Shown here: positions 35,775 through 44,787 of the stretch, one piece after another
Layout: the number at the start of each line of letters is the position of its first letter
How positions within the stretch are numbered: position 1 is the first letter of the stretch
Origin: Streptomyces peucetius
Lineage (GTDB): Bacteria > Actinomycetota > Actinomycetes > Streptomycetales > Streptomycetaceae
Direction of reading: 5' to 3'
NCBI RefSeq assembly: GCF_025854275.1
Contig: NZ_CP107567.1
Span: 3,224,001 to 3,288,000, forward strand
Length of the DNA: 64,000 nt
The notes under the pieces: generated by a model
Seen by the model: the letters and a program-made list of their open reading frames with translations, nothing else
Told to the model about the DNA's origin: nothing
Database searches by the model: none
Made by a program: the position numbers and the translations under genes

Positions 35775-36229
35775 TTAGCGGACGGCGACGGCGCGACGTG
35801 AGGCAGGCGTTCTCCAGTCGGCGTGTGAAGTGCCGGCATCGGGATCACCTGGCACAGTGCCGGTCTTGAGAGTGTCGGTTGCGTCGTCGAAGTCGTCGGG
35901 GCCGGAAAGGCGCAAGCCGCGGGACTTCGCCACGCGCAGGGCGTCGCTCAGGCACTCGGCGAGCCTGATTCCGGCGTAACGCACTTCGCCGTAGGTGGAC
36001 ATGAATTCGTCGAGTACGTCGCGGGCGTGGTCGAGCACGTCGAGGCCCGTGGCAAGTGGACGGCCTCCATCTCGTCGGCCAGCCGTGACAAGCGGCTGCC
36101 GTGGTCGTCGGCGACGAGAAGGCAGGGCTTGCCTTCCGGCGAGGGCCACGGCAGCAGCCGGGGTGCCAGGGAGGGGGTGGCGGAGGGCGTCGCGGAAGTG
36201 GTTGCTGGGTTTGCCGTCGACTCGGTCAT
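35775..36229 (-). pseudogene. Plasmid-type hypothetical gene with frameshift, partner of GntR
   Basis: From the ATG at 36229 the frame reads LLPWPSPEGKPCLLVADDHG then SRLSRLADEMEAVHL and derails; another frame continues from about 36052 with ATGLDVLDHARDVLDEF and on to AGIRLAECLSDALRVAKSRG, stopping at 35775. Inserting one base near 36052 joins the two into about 151 residues. Similar proteins sit beside small GntR regulators on Streptomyces integrative elements, and here too the GntR gene is adjacent and divergent. Function of the family is unknown to me. Confidence 0.65.
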
Positions 36230-36257
36230 GCCGCTGCCCCCTGCGCGCCGACTACAG

Positions 36258-36521
36258 ATGAGCGATCTCCCGCGCTACGAGTACGTAAAGCTTGCCGACG
36301 CCATCGCTGCCGAGATCGCATCCGGCAAGCTGCCGCTAGGTGCAGCCCTGCCAGGCGAGCGAGCCATGACGGAGCTTTACAGCGTGAGCATCGGAACCGT
36401 GCGCCGCGCGATCACGGAACTACGGAAGCGGGAACTCGTCGCCGCCCTGCCTGCGAAGGGGACATACGTCATCGCGACACCGGCGCCCGACTCGTCAAAC
36501 TCGGAAACGGACGCCGACTGA
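36258..36521 (+). CDS. Short GntR-family regulator
   Basis: An 87-residue protein consisting of little more than a GntR winged helix: YEYVKLADAIAAEIASGKLP, LPGERAMTELYSVSIGTVRR then AITELRKRELVAALPAKGTYV. It lacks an effector domain. Such stand-alone GntR proteins are typical of Streptomyces integrating plasmids. Divergent from the frameshifted gene at 36229 with only 28 bp between start codons, so both promoters are compressed there. Confidence 0.82.
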   Translation: MSDLPRYEYVKLADAIAAEIASGKLPLGAALPGERAMTELYSVSIGTVRRAITELRKRELVAALPAKGTYVIATPAPDSSNSETDAD

Positions 36522-36560
36522 CGCGTCAGCGAAGATGGCATTGCGGGCAGCCCTCACAAT

Positions 36561-38046
36561 CTATTCGGCCTTCCTCCGGCCGCCCTTGGCCCTCACCGGA
36601 CGCCAGGCGATCAGGTCTGCCTCAGAGAGCGAGCGGTCGGCGCACCCTCGGTTCAGCGCGGTCTGGAACTCCCGCGCGGGATTGTCACCCCACTCCTCGT
36701 CGTAGGCGCGTACCACTGGCGCACCCAGGGCATGACCTCGCGCAGGCTGGCGAGCAGCGGTACGAAGCGGGGGTCTTCCAGCTCCCACCCGTCGATCGAA
36801 GCACGGTCGTTGATGAGGTTCACCAACGCCTCACCCTGATCACGGTGGTTCCAGGCGGCCCAGCCGAGCAGGAGGGACGGATCACTGTCCGGGGAGGCCC
36901 CCGGGTAGGAGATGAACCGTTCCTTGGGCACGTCCAGCTTGCCGCGGTTCGACCAGTACGAGTGTTTGAGGAAGTCCGCACCGCTGTACTTCGGGGGGAC
37001 CTTGATGTCGAGCCGTTCGCCGGTACGGTCCTCCTCGCGCTGCTGCTCCCACACCGACTCCCACTCGTCGCGCTTACGCAGGCCGGACTCCTTGTAGCGG
37101 AGAGCCGCGAGGTACGGGACGTGCTCGCTCTCGATGACGTGCTTGAGCACCGTCGCGAGCGAGGCCTCACGGTTGTCGAGGTGGTTGGCGGCGTACAGCG
37201 CGGCGACCGCCTGGACGTTCTCGTCGTGGCGGAGAGCATCGGCGAGCTGGAACACGGTGAGTGTGCGGGGCGAGGTGTACTCGTCGCGCTCCTCGAACCA
37301 CAGGTCCTCACGCTCGGCGGCTTCGAGCAGCCATGCCCGCAGGGCCGCTGCCTCGCGCTTCTCCCAAAGCTCGATGGACCAGCGGCGCTTGTACTCGGGG
37401 CGCTCCAGCAGACGGATGTCCGCGTTGGACTCGATGATGTCGAGCCTCGCCTGCACAACCTTCTGGTACGCCTCGGGCCAGTCGGCGGGGAGCTCGGCGA
37501 CGGCCGTGTCGGTCGACCCGTGGCGCTCGAACCAGGCGGTCTCGGCATCACCTGCGTCGACCTTTCGCTTTAGCGCGATTTCGAAAGCCCGTTGCCCCAA
37601 CTGGAGCTGGGGCACGTCGGCATCGCTCAGATCGGCGGGGTCACCAGGGAGCGTGGTCTGCGCAACCTCCTTGGGTGTCAGGAGCCCGTACGCGCCATAC
37701 ACGGTCCAGTCCAGCTCCTCCTGGAGCGCGATCATTCGCGAACGGGTTCGGCCCTGTGCGTCGGAGGCGCCTGCAAGGCCATGACGTGTTGCGATCGCTC
37801 TGCCAGCCATAGCGGAGGGTTCGAGTTCAAACAATCTCTGTGCAAGCGAATCCCGTTCACAGGCCACAGCAAGCGGCATGGTTACCGAAAGGGGGAAATC
37901 CTGAAGCTTCGTGCCAGTGAACTCATAGCGCTCTTCCCATACCTCGTCCTGTACACCGCGCCCCAGGCCACTTCCCCCCTTTCCCTGACTCACTTGCTTC
38001 AGCCAAAAACAAGCCGCTGAAGAATTGAGCACCCCGATCAGTCAGT
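36561..38046 (-). pseudogene. pglX: 3' remnant of pglX (BREX type 2 DNA methyltransferase)
   Basis: The readable protein begins at the IS edge with LIGVLNSSAACFWLKQVSQG and continues WEERYEFTGTKLQDFPL, ISYPGASPDSDPSLLLGWAA, ALVNLINDRAS and VMPWVRQWY, all from the C-terminal half of BREX-2 PglX. A frameshift at about 36712 moves the end into another frame (AYDEEWGDNPAREFQTAL to the stop at 36561). The N-terminal half, with the methyltransferase motifs, is missing: the IS and then an unrelated biosynthetic gene lie where it should be. The gene is therefore inactive. It is the natural companion of the pglY remnant 3.5 kb away. Confidence 0.88.
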
Positions 38047-38941
38047 GAACGCTTCTCATCCTGAGCTCCAGGCGATCTCGATGGCGTGAACGGCGGCGAC
38101 CGTGCGGCCGATGCGGTTGGTGCTGCAGCGGGCTTTGCGGAGGATCCGCCATTGCTTGAGGCGCGCAAAGGCACGTTCGCCCGGCGCCCGCAGCCGGGCG
38201 TGGTCCCGGTTGAACTGGGCGTACTTCTCGGGAAGGTCTCGGCCGTAGTAGGGGGTGCGGACGGTGGCTCCGGCTCCGCGGTAGGCCCGGTCGGCAAGGA
38301 CGAGGAGCTGACGGGACAGACAGGCTTGGATCACACCGTGTGCGCGGGCTGCGGTCAGGTCGTGCGTGCGGCCGGGCAACGCTCGCGAGAACCACAGCGG
38401 TGTCCCGTCCGGCGCGGCCACGACCTGCACGTTCATCCCGTGACGGCGGTGCTTCATCGAGTAGTACGGCTCGTCCGCCGCGATGCGGTCGGTGGCGATC
38501 AGGGTGCCGTCGAGGATGACGAACCCCTCCGGCGGCAACTCGCGCAGGGCCTCGTGCAGGCTCGGGGCGCGCTCGGCGAGGATGTCGACCGTTTCGCTCA
38601 CGTAGCGGCCGGCGGTCGCGGTGGAGACGCCGAACCCCGCTGCGACCTGGGCCAGAGTCTCGTTCTTGCGCAGGTGCACCAGGACAAGCAGGGCCTGCCG
38701 GAAGCAGCCCAGCCTGCGCCAGCGGGAGTTCAGCTCACACCTTCGGGCGTAGATGAGCCAGGAAACGTGCTCCACGACCTCGTGCGGGACGTCGAGCATG
38801 GCACGATGCGGGACCAACAGGGCTCCTGTGTCGAGACGTTGGCGAGTGAGATCACCAGCCGAAACGACCAGGAGCCCTGCCGCGTTACGGCCCCCGACCG
38901 CCAGCCGTCATCACCCGCGAACCACAGGATGAGAAGCGTTC
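38047..38941 (-). mobile_element. IS5-type insertion sequence
   Basis: An 895-bp element bounded by 17-bp perfect inverted repeats, GAACGCTTCTCATCCTG at 38047-38063 and its complement at 38925-38941. It encodes one intact transposase. AGT at 38044-38046 and 38942-38944 may be a 3-bp target duplication. Intact gene and ends suggest recent or still active insertion. It lies exactly between the pglX remnant and the end of the afsA-like gene. Confidence 0.88.
38056..38799 (-). CDS. IS5-family (DDE_Tnp_4) transposase
   Basis: About 247 residues from the ATG at 38799 (a TTG at 38817 would add six). N-terminal helix-turn-helix FGVSTATAGRYVSETVDIL is followed by a DDE nuclease: first Asp in FVILDGTLIATDRI, second in LVLADRAYRGAG, and Glu in APGERAFARLKQWRIL. 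YSMKHRRHGMNVQVVAAPDG is typical of this HARBI1-like subgroup. It lies between the two terminal repeats with no frameshift, unlike IS elements that need programmed slippage. Confidence 0.9.
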   Translation of the reverse strand: MLDVPHEVVEHVSWLIYARRCELNSRWRRLGCFRQALLVLVHLRKNETLAQVAAGFGVSTATAGRYVSETVDILAERAPSLHEALRELPPEGFVILDGTLIATDRIAADEPYYSMKHRRHGMNVQVVAAPDGTPLWFSRALPGRTHDLTAARAHGVIQACLSRQLLVLADRAYRGAGATVRTPYYGRDLPEKYAQFNRDHARLRAPGERAFARLKQWRILRKARCSTNRIGRTVAAVHAIEIAWSSG

Positions 38942-38947
38942 AGTCAC

Positions 38948-39916
38948 TCAGTCACAGAGGCCCGCCACCACCAGGCTGTCGAAGAGCAGCTTGCCGTCCT
39001 GCGAACCGGTCACCCGCACCACGGCGTCCTCGCCGGCGTCCTGGGAAGGGAGCCTGGTCGCTGCGATGTGGCACGGGATGTCGAGTTCCACGAATCCGTG
39101 GAAGGCGCTGCGCAGTTCGAGCGGCAGGACGCGGTACGGGGCGCACACGGCCTGGGTCGCCTGCCGGGCCGCCTCCAGCAGCATCATGCCCGGGACGTGG
39201 TCGGCGGGGCGATCAAAGAGCACCGGATGGCCGGGGTCGATCCGCAGGGTCCAGTTGTGGCCACGGCGCGCGGCGGCCGAGGACGGGACGCCCAGGACGA
39301 CGTCACGCTCGTCGAGCCGGCCCACGATCGCGGCCGGGACCGGCTCCGGCCGGGGCGGCAGCCCGTCCCCGGAACGGGTCCGGTCCCGGTGCTCCCGGCC
39401 GTCGGCGGAGGGCACCCGCAACGCCAGCCGGCCGGCGCCGACGAACTCGTCGCCGCGCATCAGCTCCACCTCCAGCGTCATGCCGGTCAGCGTGCCGTGC
39501 GTGCGTCCGACGTCCGCGCCGGAGACCTCCAGCCGTATCTCGGCCGGATGCGGGCCCAGCAGCAGAGCTCCCGGCACGACCTCGATGTCCAGCGCGTCCA
39601 TGAGGGGCCGCCGGCCCGCCGGTACGCCGTAGTAGGTCTGGCCGACCAGCACGGACGCCTGCCGCAGTGTCTCTGCCGCGAGCAGCGGGTCGTGCCATGC
39701 GCCGGCTATCGGCGGGTAGAAGGTGTGCCCGCGTGGCCACTGGGCACCGAGACGGAAGGTGTCGGGACCCAGCTGCCGCCAGTCGGTGATCAGCACTTCG
39801 GCGACGGCGCTGCGGCCGACGAGGTGGCGGGGGGCCGTCCTGACAAAGCGGAGATCAGCCGTGTCCATGGCGTACTGCGGTGCCAGGAGGGCGCGCGGGG
39901 GATCGGTCACGGACAC
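38948..39916 (-). CDS. AfsA-type gamma-butyrolactone synthase homologue 1
   Basis: A 322-residue protein with two AfsA hot-dog repeats: LRFVRTAPRHLVGRSAVAEV then HTFYPPIAGAWHDPLLAAETLRQ, and RRGHNWTLRIDPGHPVLFDR then DHVPGMMLLEAARQA. The DHVPGM..LEAARQ motif is the family hallmark. AfsA condenses a beta-ketoacyl-ACP with dihydroxyacetone phosphate in butyrolactone signal synthesis. It is the last gene of the operon headed by the 48.5-kb palindrome and its stop codon ends 6 bp from the insertion sequence. It could make a signal or, alternatively, a butenolide or acyl-ester step of the product. GTG start at 39916; GTG at 39910 is also possible. Confidence 0.88.
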   Translation of the reverse strand: MSVTDPPRALLAPQYAMDTADLRFVRTAPRHLVGRSAVAEVLITDWRQLGPDTFRLGAQWPRGHTFYPPIAGAWHDPLLAAETLRQASVLVGQTYYGVPAGRRPLMDALDIEVVPGALLLGPHPAEIRLEVSGADVGRTHGTLTGMTLEVELMRGDEFVGAGRLALRVPSADGREHRDRTRSGDGLPPRPEPVPAAIVGRLDERDVVLGVPSSAAARRGHNWTLRIDPGHPVLFDRPADHVPGMMLLEAARQATQAVCAPYRVLPLELRSAFHGFVELDIPCHIAATRLPSQDAGEDAVVRVTGSQDGKLLFDSLVVAGLCD

Positions 39917-40148
39917 GCAGGATTGCCTTTCTCAATGGTCGGCGGTGCGGAGTGCGTTTCCCATGGGGCGGACTGCGAGAGCCGGACGCGTCGCGGCACG
40001 AACGGGCGGGCGGTGCACGGCCCTGGGGCTTCGGCGACCGGTGAGGAGGACGGGCCGCGGAGGGGACGGTCGGCCGGCCGGGGAAGAGGGGGCGGGCCGC
40101 GTAGGAGGTGGCGGGGCGGCCCGCCCGTCGAGCCCCCGCCGGCCGGCA

Positions 40149-40625
40149 TCAGACCGTCGCCAGCTCCGTGAGACGGCCGGCGTGGAAGACCAGTGGCCCG
40201 ATCTGCTCGGTGACCGCGCCCTCCGTCGCCTCCGCGACGACGAGTTCGTGGTCCCCGGCCTGGTGGATCGTCGTGATACGGCAGTCCAGCCAGCCCAGCC
40301 CGTCCGCCGGGATGGGGTGCCCGTCCCGCGTGGTGGACCATTCCCGGCCGGTGAACCGCTCGGCCCCCTTGGTGCTGAACAGCCGGCACAGGTCCCCGTG
40401 CCGGTCGCCGAGGATGGTGACCGCGAAGGAGCCCGTCTCACGGATGGCCGGCCATGTCGTCGACGTCTCCGCCGCGCACAGGGCGACCAGCGGCGGGTCC
40501 AGGGACACCGAGGTGAAGGAGTTGACGGCCATGCCCACGGGGCCCTGCTCGGTCTGCGCGGTGATCAGCACGACTCCCGTGGTGAAGCGGCCGAGTATGT
40601 CTCTGAACGAGCGCTGCTCCAGCAT
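40149..40625 (-). CDS. Flavin reductase (HpaC-like)
   Basis: A 158-residue NAD(P)H:flavin oxidoreductase. RDILGRFTTGVVLITAQ, GMAVNSFTSVSLDPPLVALC and FAVTILGDRHGDLCRLFS are typical of the HpaC/ActVB class. It supplies reduced flavin to two-component monooxygenases; the LLM-type monooxygenase encoded 90 bp upstream is the obvious client. GGAAG lies 8-9 nt before the ATG. Confidence 0.9.
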   Translation of the reverse strand: MLEQRSFRDILGRFTTGVVLITAQTEQGPVGMAVNSFTSVSLDPPLVALCAAETSTTWPAIRETGSFAVTILGDRHGDLCRLFSTKGAERFTGREWSTTRDGHPIPADGLGWLDCRITTIHQAGDHELVVAEATEGAVTEQIGPLVFHAGRLTELATV

Positions 40626-40715
40626 CTGTTCTTCCGCTCAAGTGAGAAGTGGGTGAAGGTCGGTTCGCCGCGGGTACCGGCCGGACCGGCGGGACCGGCC
40701 GGCACCCGCACCGGA

Positions 40716-41825
40716 CTACTTGGCGCGACTGGCGATCGCCCAGTCGACGGCCTCCTGCGGGCGGTCGGCGGAGCCGGTGATACGGGGCGTCACGTACCGC
40801 GCGAGCAGCTCCATGCTCCGGTTCGTCTTCTCCCAGGACGTCCAGTCCGCCACGTACACCAGGAGCGTGCCGAACCCGCCGGTGATCTCGTGGAGCCGCC
40901 GGATGCCCTCCACCACGTCGTCGACCGACCCGACGAGGGCGCCGCCGGCCTCGACGCGGGCTTCCAGTGCCTTCTCGCGGGGCACGTCGGGACTGATGAC
41001 GTCCCGGCCGGCCGCCTTGCCGAAGTACTCGAACAGCCAGCGGTCGTAGCCCTCACGCACATCGGCGTAGGCCTCTTCGCGGGTTTCTGCCACATGCACC
41101 GGCAGGGCGATGCGCCACTTGTCCCGGTCGAGGGTCCGGCCGTGCTCGGCGGCGGACTCCTCGGCGAACTTCCACTGGTGCGCCAGGTTGATGTGGGCGG
41201 GCGCGCCCGGCGTCATCAGCGCGAACGGCAGCGCGAACGAGGTCATGCTCAGGCCGTACTGGCCGATCAGCCGCGGACTGGACTGCGAGGTGCCCGAGGT
41301 GGCCATGGCGACCTCGATGCCGTCCGGGCTGAAGCGGGGCAACTGGAGCTTGGCGTCGCGCAGATCGAACCAGTCCGTCTGCTGCGTGATCCGCTCGTCG
41401 CCGTTGACCAGTTCCAGCACGGTCGGCAGCGCCTCCTCGAGCCGCCGGCGCTGCACGGGCTGCTCCAGGCCGAACATCTTCGCGTCGAACGGCACCCCCG
41501 GACCGACGCCCAGGATGTAGCGGCCGCGGGTCAGGTGGTCGAGGTGGACGGCGCGGCTCGCGACGTGGAAGGGGTGGTGACCGGAGAGCGGCACGACACC
41601 GTGGGCCAGCTTGATCTGCCGGGTGCGCTGGGAGGCCGCGGCGATCAGGGTCTCGGGGGCTCCGACGAGCCCCCAGCCGAGGGTGTGGTGCTCGCCGAAC
41701 CACGCCTCGTCGAAGTTGAGTTCGTCGGCCTGCTCGACGAGGTCGAGGTTCCTGCGTATCGCGAGGTGCGGGTCCTGGCCGGTCTCGTGGACGGGGGACA
41801 GGAAGAGACCGATGCGGCTGTGCAC
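40716..41825 (-). CDS. LLM-class flavin-dependent monooxygenase
   Basis: A 369-residue bacterial-luciferase-like enzyme: IGLFLSPVHETGQDPHLAIR, DEAWFGEHHTLGWGLVGAPE, TRQIKLAHGVVPLSGHHPFH and GRYILGVGPGVPFDAKMFG. The family uses FMNH2 and oxygen for hydroxylation, N-oxidation or Baeyer-Villiger reactions, and fits the flavin reductase downstream. GTG at 41825 follows AGGAG; the long open frame above it runs through a repeat array and is not coding. Confidence 0.9.
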   Translation of the reverse strand: MHSRIGLFLSPVHETGQDPHLAIRRNLDLVEQADELNFDEAWFGEHHTLGWGLVGAPETLIAAASQRTRQIKLAHGVVPLSGHHPFHVASRAVHLDHLTRGRYILGVGPGVPFDAKMFGLEQPVQRRRLEEALPTVLELVNGDERITQQTDWFDLRDAKLQLPRFSPDGIEVAMATSGTSQSSPRLIGQYGLSMTSFALPFALMTPGAPAHINLAHQWKFAEESAAEHGRTLDRDKWRIALPVHVAETREEAYADVREGYDRWLFEYFGKAAGRDVISPDVPREKALEARVEAGGALVGSVDDVVEGIRRLHEITGGFGTLLVYVADWTSWEKTNRSMELLARYVTPRITGSADRPQEAVDWAIASRAK

Positions 41826-41865
41826 AGCAATTCTCCTGGGATGTGGAAGGGCGGGAGTTCGAAGG

Positions 41866-41976
41866 CGTGCGGAAGCACGGGGAGGCGTGCGAACCACGGA
41901 GAGACGTGCGGAGGCACGGAAGACGTGTGGAGGCACGGTGAAGCGTGCGAAGGCACGGAAGACGTGCGGAGGCACG
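41866..41976. repeat. Six-unit array of CGTGC/GCACG mini-hairpins
   Basis: Six 13-14-bp inverted repeats of the form CGTGC-N4-GCACG begin at 41866, 41886, 41905, 41924, 41944 and 41963, a period of 19-20 bp. Units 2 and 4 have one departure each. The array lies between the ATP-grasp stop and the monooxygenase start. Confidence 0.85.
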
Positions 41977-42066
41977 GGAAGGCGGAGGCCGGGGGGTGTA
42001 CGGAGGGCCGTCACGGGCGCCGCCCGGGGCTCGGGCCGCGGCGTGCGGGGCGCGCCGGCGGCCGGG

Positions 42067-43323
42067 TCACGCGAGCTGGTAGACCGCGTCCTTCAGGGTC
42101 CGGACACGGTCGTAGTCGGCGGCGAGCCGCTCCTCGTCGGCCGCCGTGAGGAACACCCGCAGGGAACTCGTCAGCAGGTCGACCGTGGGACGGATCGGCG
42201 AGCCCGGCCGTACCTTCACGCCGGCGAAGAAGACGCTCTCCAGCCCGCGGATCTCCGCCACGACCGTCTCGTCGACCGACGCCACGATCCCGTCGAGCTC
42301 GGTGGGCGTGTTGTAGACGACGGCGGGCTGGAGCTTGCGGTAGACGCGGCCGCCGTACAGCGCGCGGAAGCTCTCCGGCTGCGCGTAAGCCTGCGCCGCG
42401 AGGTCGGCCTGGTTGTGGCCGAGGCACACGTCGTGGAAGGGGGCGTTGATGTTTCCGTTGAGGCGGGTGCCGATCTCGACGAGGGCCGGGCCCTCGTCCG
42501 TCATGATCACCTCGGCGTGCGCCGGACCCCACCGTACGCCGAGCGCCGCCAGCACCTCGTCGACGTACGAGACGAGCGCGGTCACGAGCTCGCTGTCCGG
42601 GTCGACGAGGATGTCCCGGTTGTAGATGTTCTTGCCGGAGGGCAGCAGCGTCTTCTCGTACTGCCACACTCCGCAGGCGTACCGCTCGCCGTCGCAGCTC
42701 ACGGTGTCGACGATGTACTCGGCGCCCTTGAGATAGGACTGTACGAGGATCTCGCTGTTGGAGGTCCCGAAGATGTCCTGGGACGCGAGGACGGTCTCGG
42801 CCGCGGTGCGGACCTCCCCGGCGCTCTCGCAGATGAACACCCCGTCGGACGCGGCCGAGCTGATCGGCTTGATGACCACGGGATAGCGGCCCTGCTCCTT
42901 TGCCCAGGCCGTCAGCGCGTCCGGGTCGCCGCTCTTGAACTGCGCGGCGCACCGTACGCCGGCCCGGCGCAGTGCCTCGATCATCTCGTACTTGTCCCGG
43001 CGGGCCGGGGAGAGCGCGGAACCGTTGGTCGGCAGCCCCAGCCGCTCGCTCAGCCGGTCGGCGAGCCGGACGGAGGACTCCTGGCCCGCGACGACGCAGA
43101 GCGGGTCGTGCTCGCGCAGGATCTCGACGAGCTTGTCCTCGTCGGTGCAGACGATGTTCTCGCCGTACGCCGACAGGTCGGGTGCCTGCATCGTGGGAAT
43201 GAGTTCGGCGGTGCTCTGGACGTGGATCACGTCGGCGCCCTGTGCGGCGAACGCGGCGGGGTAGAAGTTGCCTGCCGAATAGCCGTCGAGGACCACCGCG
43301 AGGGGCTTGCGGGCGGAGTTCAT
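42067..43323 (-). CDS. ATP-grasp ligase
   Basis: A 418-residue ATP-grasp enzyme. KYEMIEALRRAGVRCAAQF opens the domain, YPVVIKPISSAASDGVFIC is the ATP-binding loop, and AHAEVIMTDEGPALVEIGTRLNGN has the metal-binding Glu/Asn residues. This subclass (BacD/carnosine-synthase-like) activates a carboxylate as acyl phosphate and couples it to an amine, often joining two amino acids. Its ATG overlaps... its own neighbour is the aminotransferase gene, whose stop overlaps this start by four bases (ATGA). It is a prime candidate for the amide-bond step of the product. Confidence 0.88.
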   Translation of the reverse strand: MNSARKPLAVVLDGYSAGNFYPAAFAAQGADVIHVQSTAELIPTMQAPDLSAYGENIVCTDEDKLVEILREHDPLCVVAGQESSVRLADRLSERLGLPTNGSALSPARRDKYEMIEALRRAGVRCAAQFKSGDPDALTAWAKEQGRYPVVIKPISSAASDGVFICESAGEVRTAAETVLASQDIFGTSNSEILVQSYLKGAEYIVDTVSCDGERYACGVWQYEKTLLPSGKNIYNRDILVDPDSELVTALVSYVDEVLAALGVRWGPAHAEVIMTDEGPALVEIGTRLNGNINAPFHDVCLGHNQADLAAQAYAQPESFRALYGGRVYRKLQPAVVYNTPTELDGIVASVDETVVAEIRGLESVFFAGVKVRPGSPIRPTVDLLTSSLRVFLTAADEERLAADYDRVRTLKDAVYQLA

Positions 43324-44657
43324 GCGCCGGCCTCCGACTCGATGAAGCGGGCGAGGCGCGCGATGCCCTCGCGGATGGCGGCGGGGGTGAGGTTGCTGAA
43401 GCCGAGCCGCAGCGCGCGGTCGCCGCCGCCGTCGAGGTAGAACATGCTCATCGGCGCCCAGCTGACGCCGAAGTCGCGCGCCGAGCGCTCCATGGCGGCG
43501 AGGTCCGCCTCGAAGCCGACCTCGACGGTGAGGAAGAAGCCGCCCCGGGGCACGTTCCAGCGCACCTGGTGCTCGGCGTACCGCTCGGGCGGGAAGTGCT
43601 CGGCGAGCGCGTCGAGGGATGCCGCGAGCCGCTCCTGGTAGACGGCGGCAAGCTCGCGGGTGGCGGAGGTCAGGTCGTAGTCGTTCTCCACGAGGATTCC
43701 GCCGATCGCGGCCTGGGAGAGCGAGGAGGAGCCGACCGAGAACATGGCCTTGGCCTTGGACAGTTCCTGGGCGAGCGTGCGCCGGGAGCCGTCCTCGCCG
43801 GTCACCTCCTGGTCGGCGACCAGGTAGCCGAGACGGGCGCCGGGGAAGGCCGACTTGGCGAACGACCCGAGGTAGATCACATCACCGCGGGTGTCCAGCG
43901 ACTTGAGCGTCGGCATCTTCTCGCCGTCCCGGGCGAACAGCCCGTACGGGTTGTCCTCCAGGATCGTCAGGCCCTCGTCCGCCGCCACTTCGAGCAGCCG
44001 CTGCCGGGCTTCCAGGGGGACGACCGTGCCCGACGGGTTGGAGAAGTCCGGGACCAGGTACAGGGCGCGCGGACGCTTGCCGGTGGCCCGTACGGCGCGG
44101 GCGGCGGCGGCCACGGCCTCCGGCTCCAGGCCGTTCGGGCCCTCGACGATGCCCTTCACCGGGATGTCCAGCATCCTCGCCGCGCCGCGGATGCCCACGT
44201 ACGCCGGCGAGACGGACAGCAGGACGTCGTCGGGCGAGGCGAACAGGCCGCGCAGGGCGACGAGGGTCGCCTCCTGGAAGCCATGGGTGATCATGATCGA
44301 CTCGGCGGAGACCTCGATGCCCTCGTCGTGGCGGAGCATCCGGGCGACCTCGTCCTGGATGAAGCCGTTGACGGGTCCGTACTGGAAGAGCAGCCGGGTG
44401 ATGCGCTGTTCGGGGACGCCCTGGTCGCGCAGGTGCCTGAGGTAGCGCTCGACGTAGTGCGAGAGGTTCGCCAGGTCGTGGTTGCCGTCGTAGGGAGCGC
44501 CCGAGGAGAACGACAGGGCCTCGGGGAACTTCATCGCGGTCTCGCTCAGCAACCGCATCGAGTCCATCTCCGGGTCGACGATGCCGGCGTGCAGCGAGGT
44601 CCGGAGCAGTGGTGTCCGCTGGAGCGGTGGCTGCTCCTGGACGGGTGTGACGGTCAT
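43320..44657 (-). CDS. PLP-dependent aminotransferase (class I/II)
   Basis: A 445-residue fold-type I aminotransferase. FQYGPVNGFIQDEVARMLRH, MITHGFQEATLVALRGLFAS, FSNPSGTVVPLEARQRLLE and YLGSFAKSAFPGARLGYL (PLP lysine in SFAKS) are seen. It is closest in style to the HpgT / 2-aminoadipate / MocR-catalytic group, so it likely makes a non-proteinogenic or aromatic amino acid from a keto acid. AAGGA precedes the ATG at 44657. Coupled to the ATP-grasp gene by ATGA. Confidence 0.88.
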   Translation of the reverse strand: MTVTPVQEQPPLQRTPLLRTSLHAGIVDPEMDSMRLLSETAMKFPEALSFSSGAPYDGNHDLANLSHYVERYLRHLRDQGVPEQRITRLLFQYGPVNGFIQDEVARMLRHDEGIEVSAESIMITHGFQEATLVALRGLFASPDDVLLSVSPAYVGIRGAARMLDIPVKGIVEGPNGLEPEAVAAAARAVRATGKRPRALYLVPDFSNPSGTVVPLEARQRLLEVAADEGLTILEDNPYGLFARDGEKMPTLKSLDTRGDVIYLGSFAKSAFPGARLGYLVADQEVTGEDGSRRTLAQELSKAKAMFSVGSSSLSQAAIGGILVENDYDLTSATRELAAVYQERLAASLDALAEHFPPERYAEHQVRWNVPRGGFFLTVEVGFEADLAAMERSARDFGVSWAPMSMFYLDGGGDRALRLGFSNLTPAAIREGIARLARFIESEAGA

Positions 44658-44787
44658 GCCGGTTGTTCCTTCCGACGTGTGGGGTCCGGGCGGGGGCGGA
44701 GGCGGAGGCGGAGGCGAACGGTCCCGGGGTGCGGCCCGGGAAGACGGAGCGGTGCGCGTCCGGTCGGGCGGGGCGGCGAGCGTCCCG

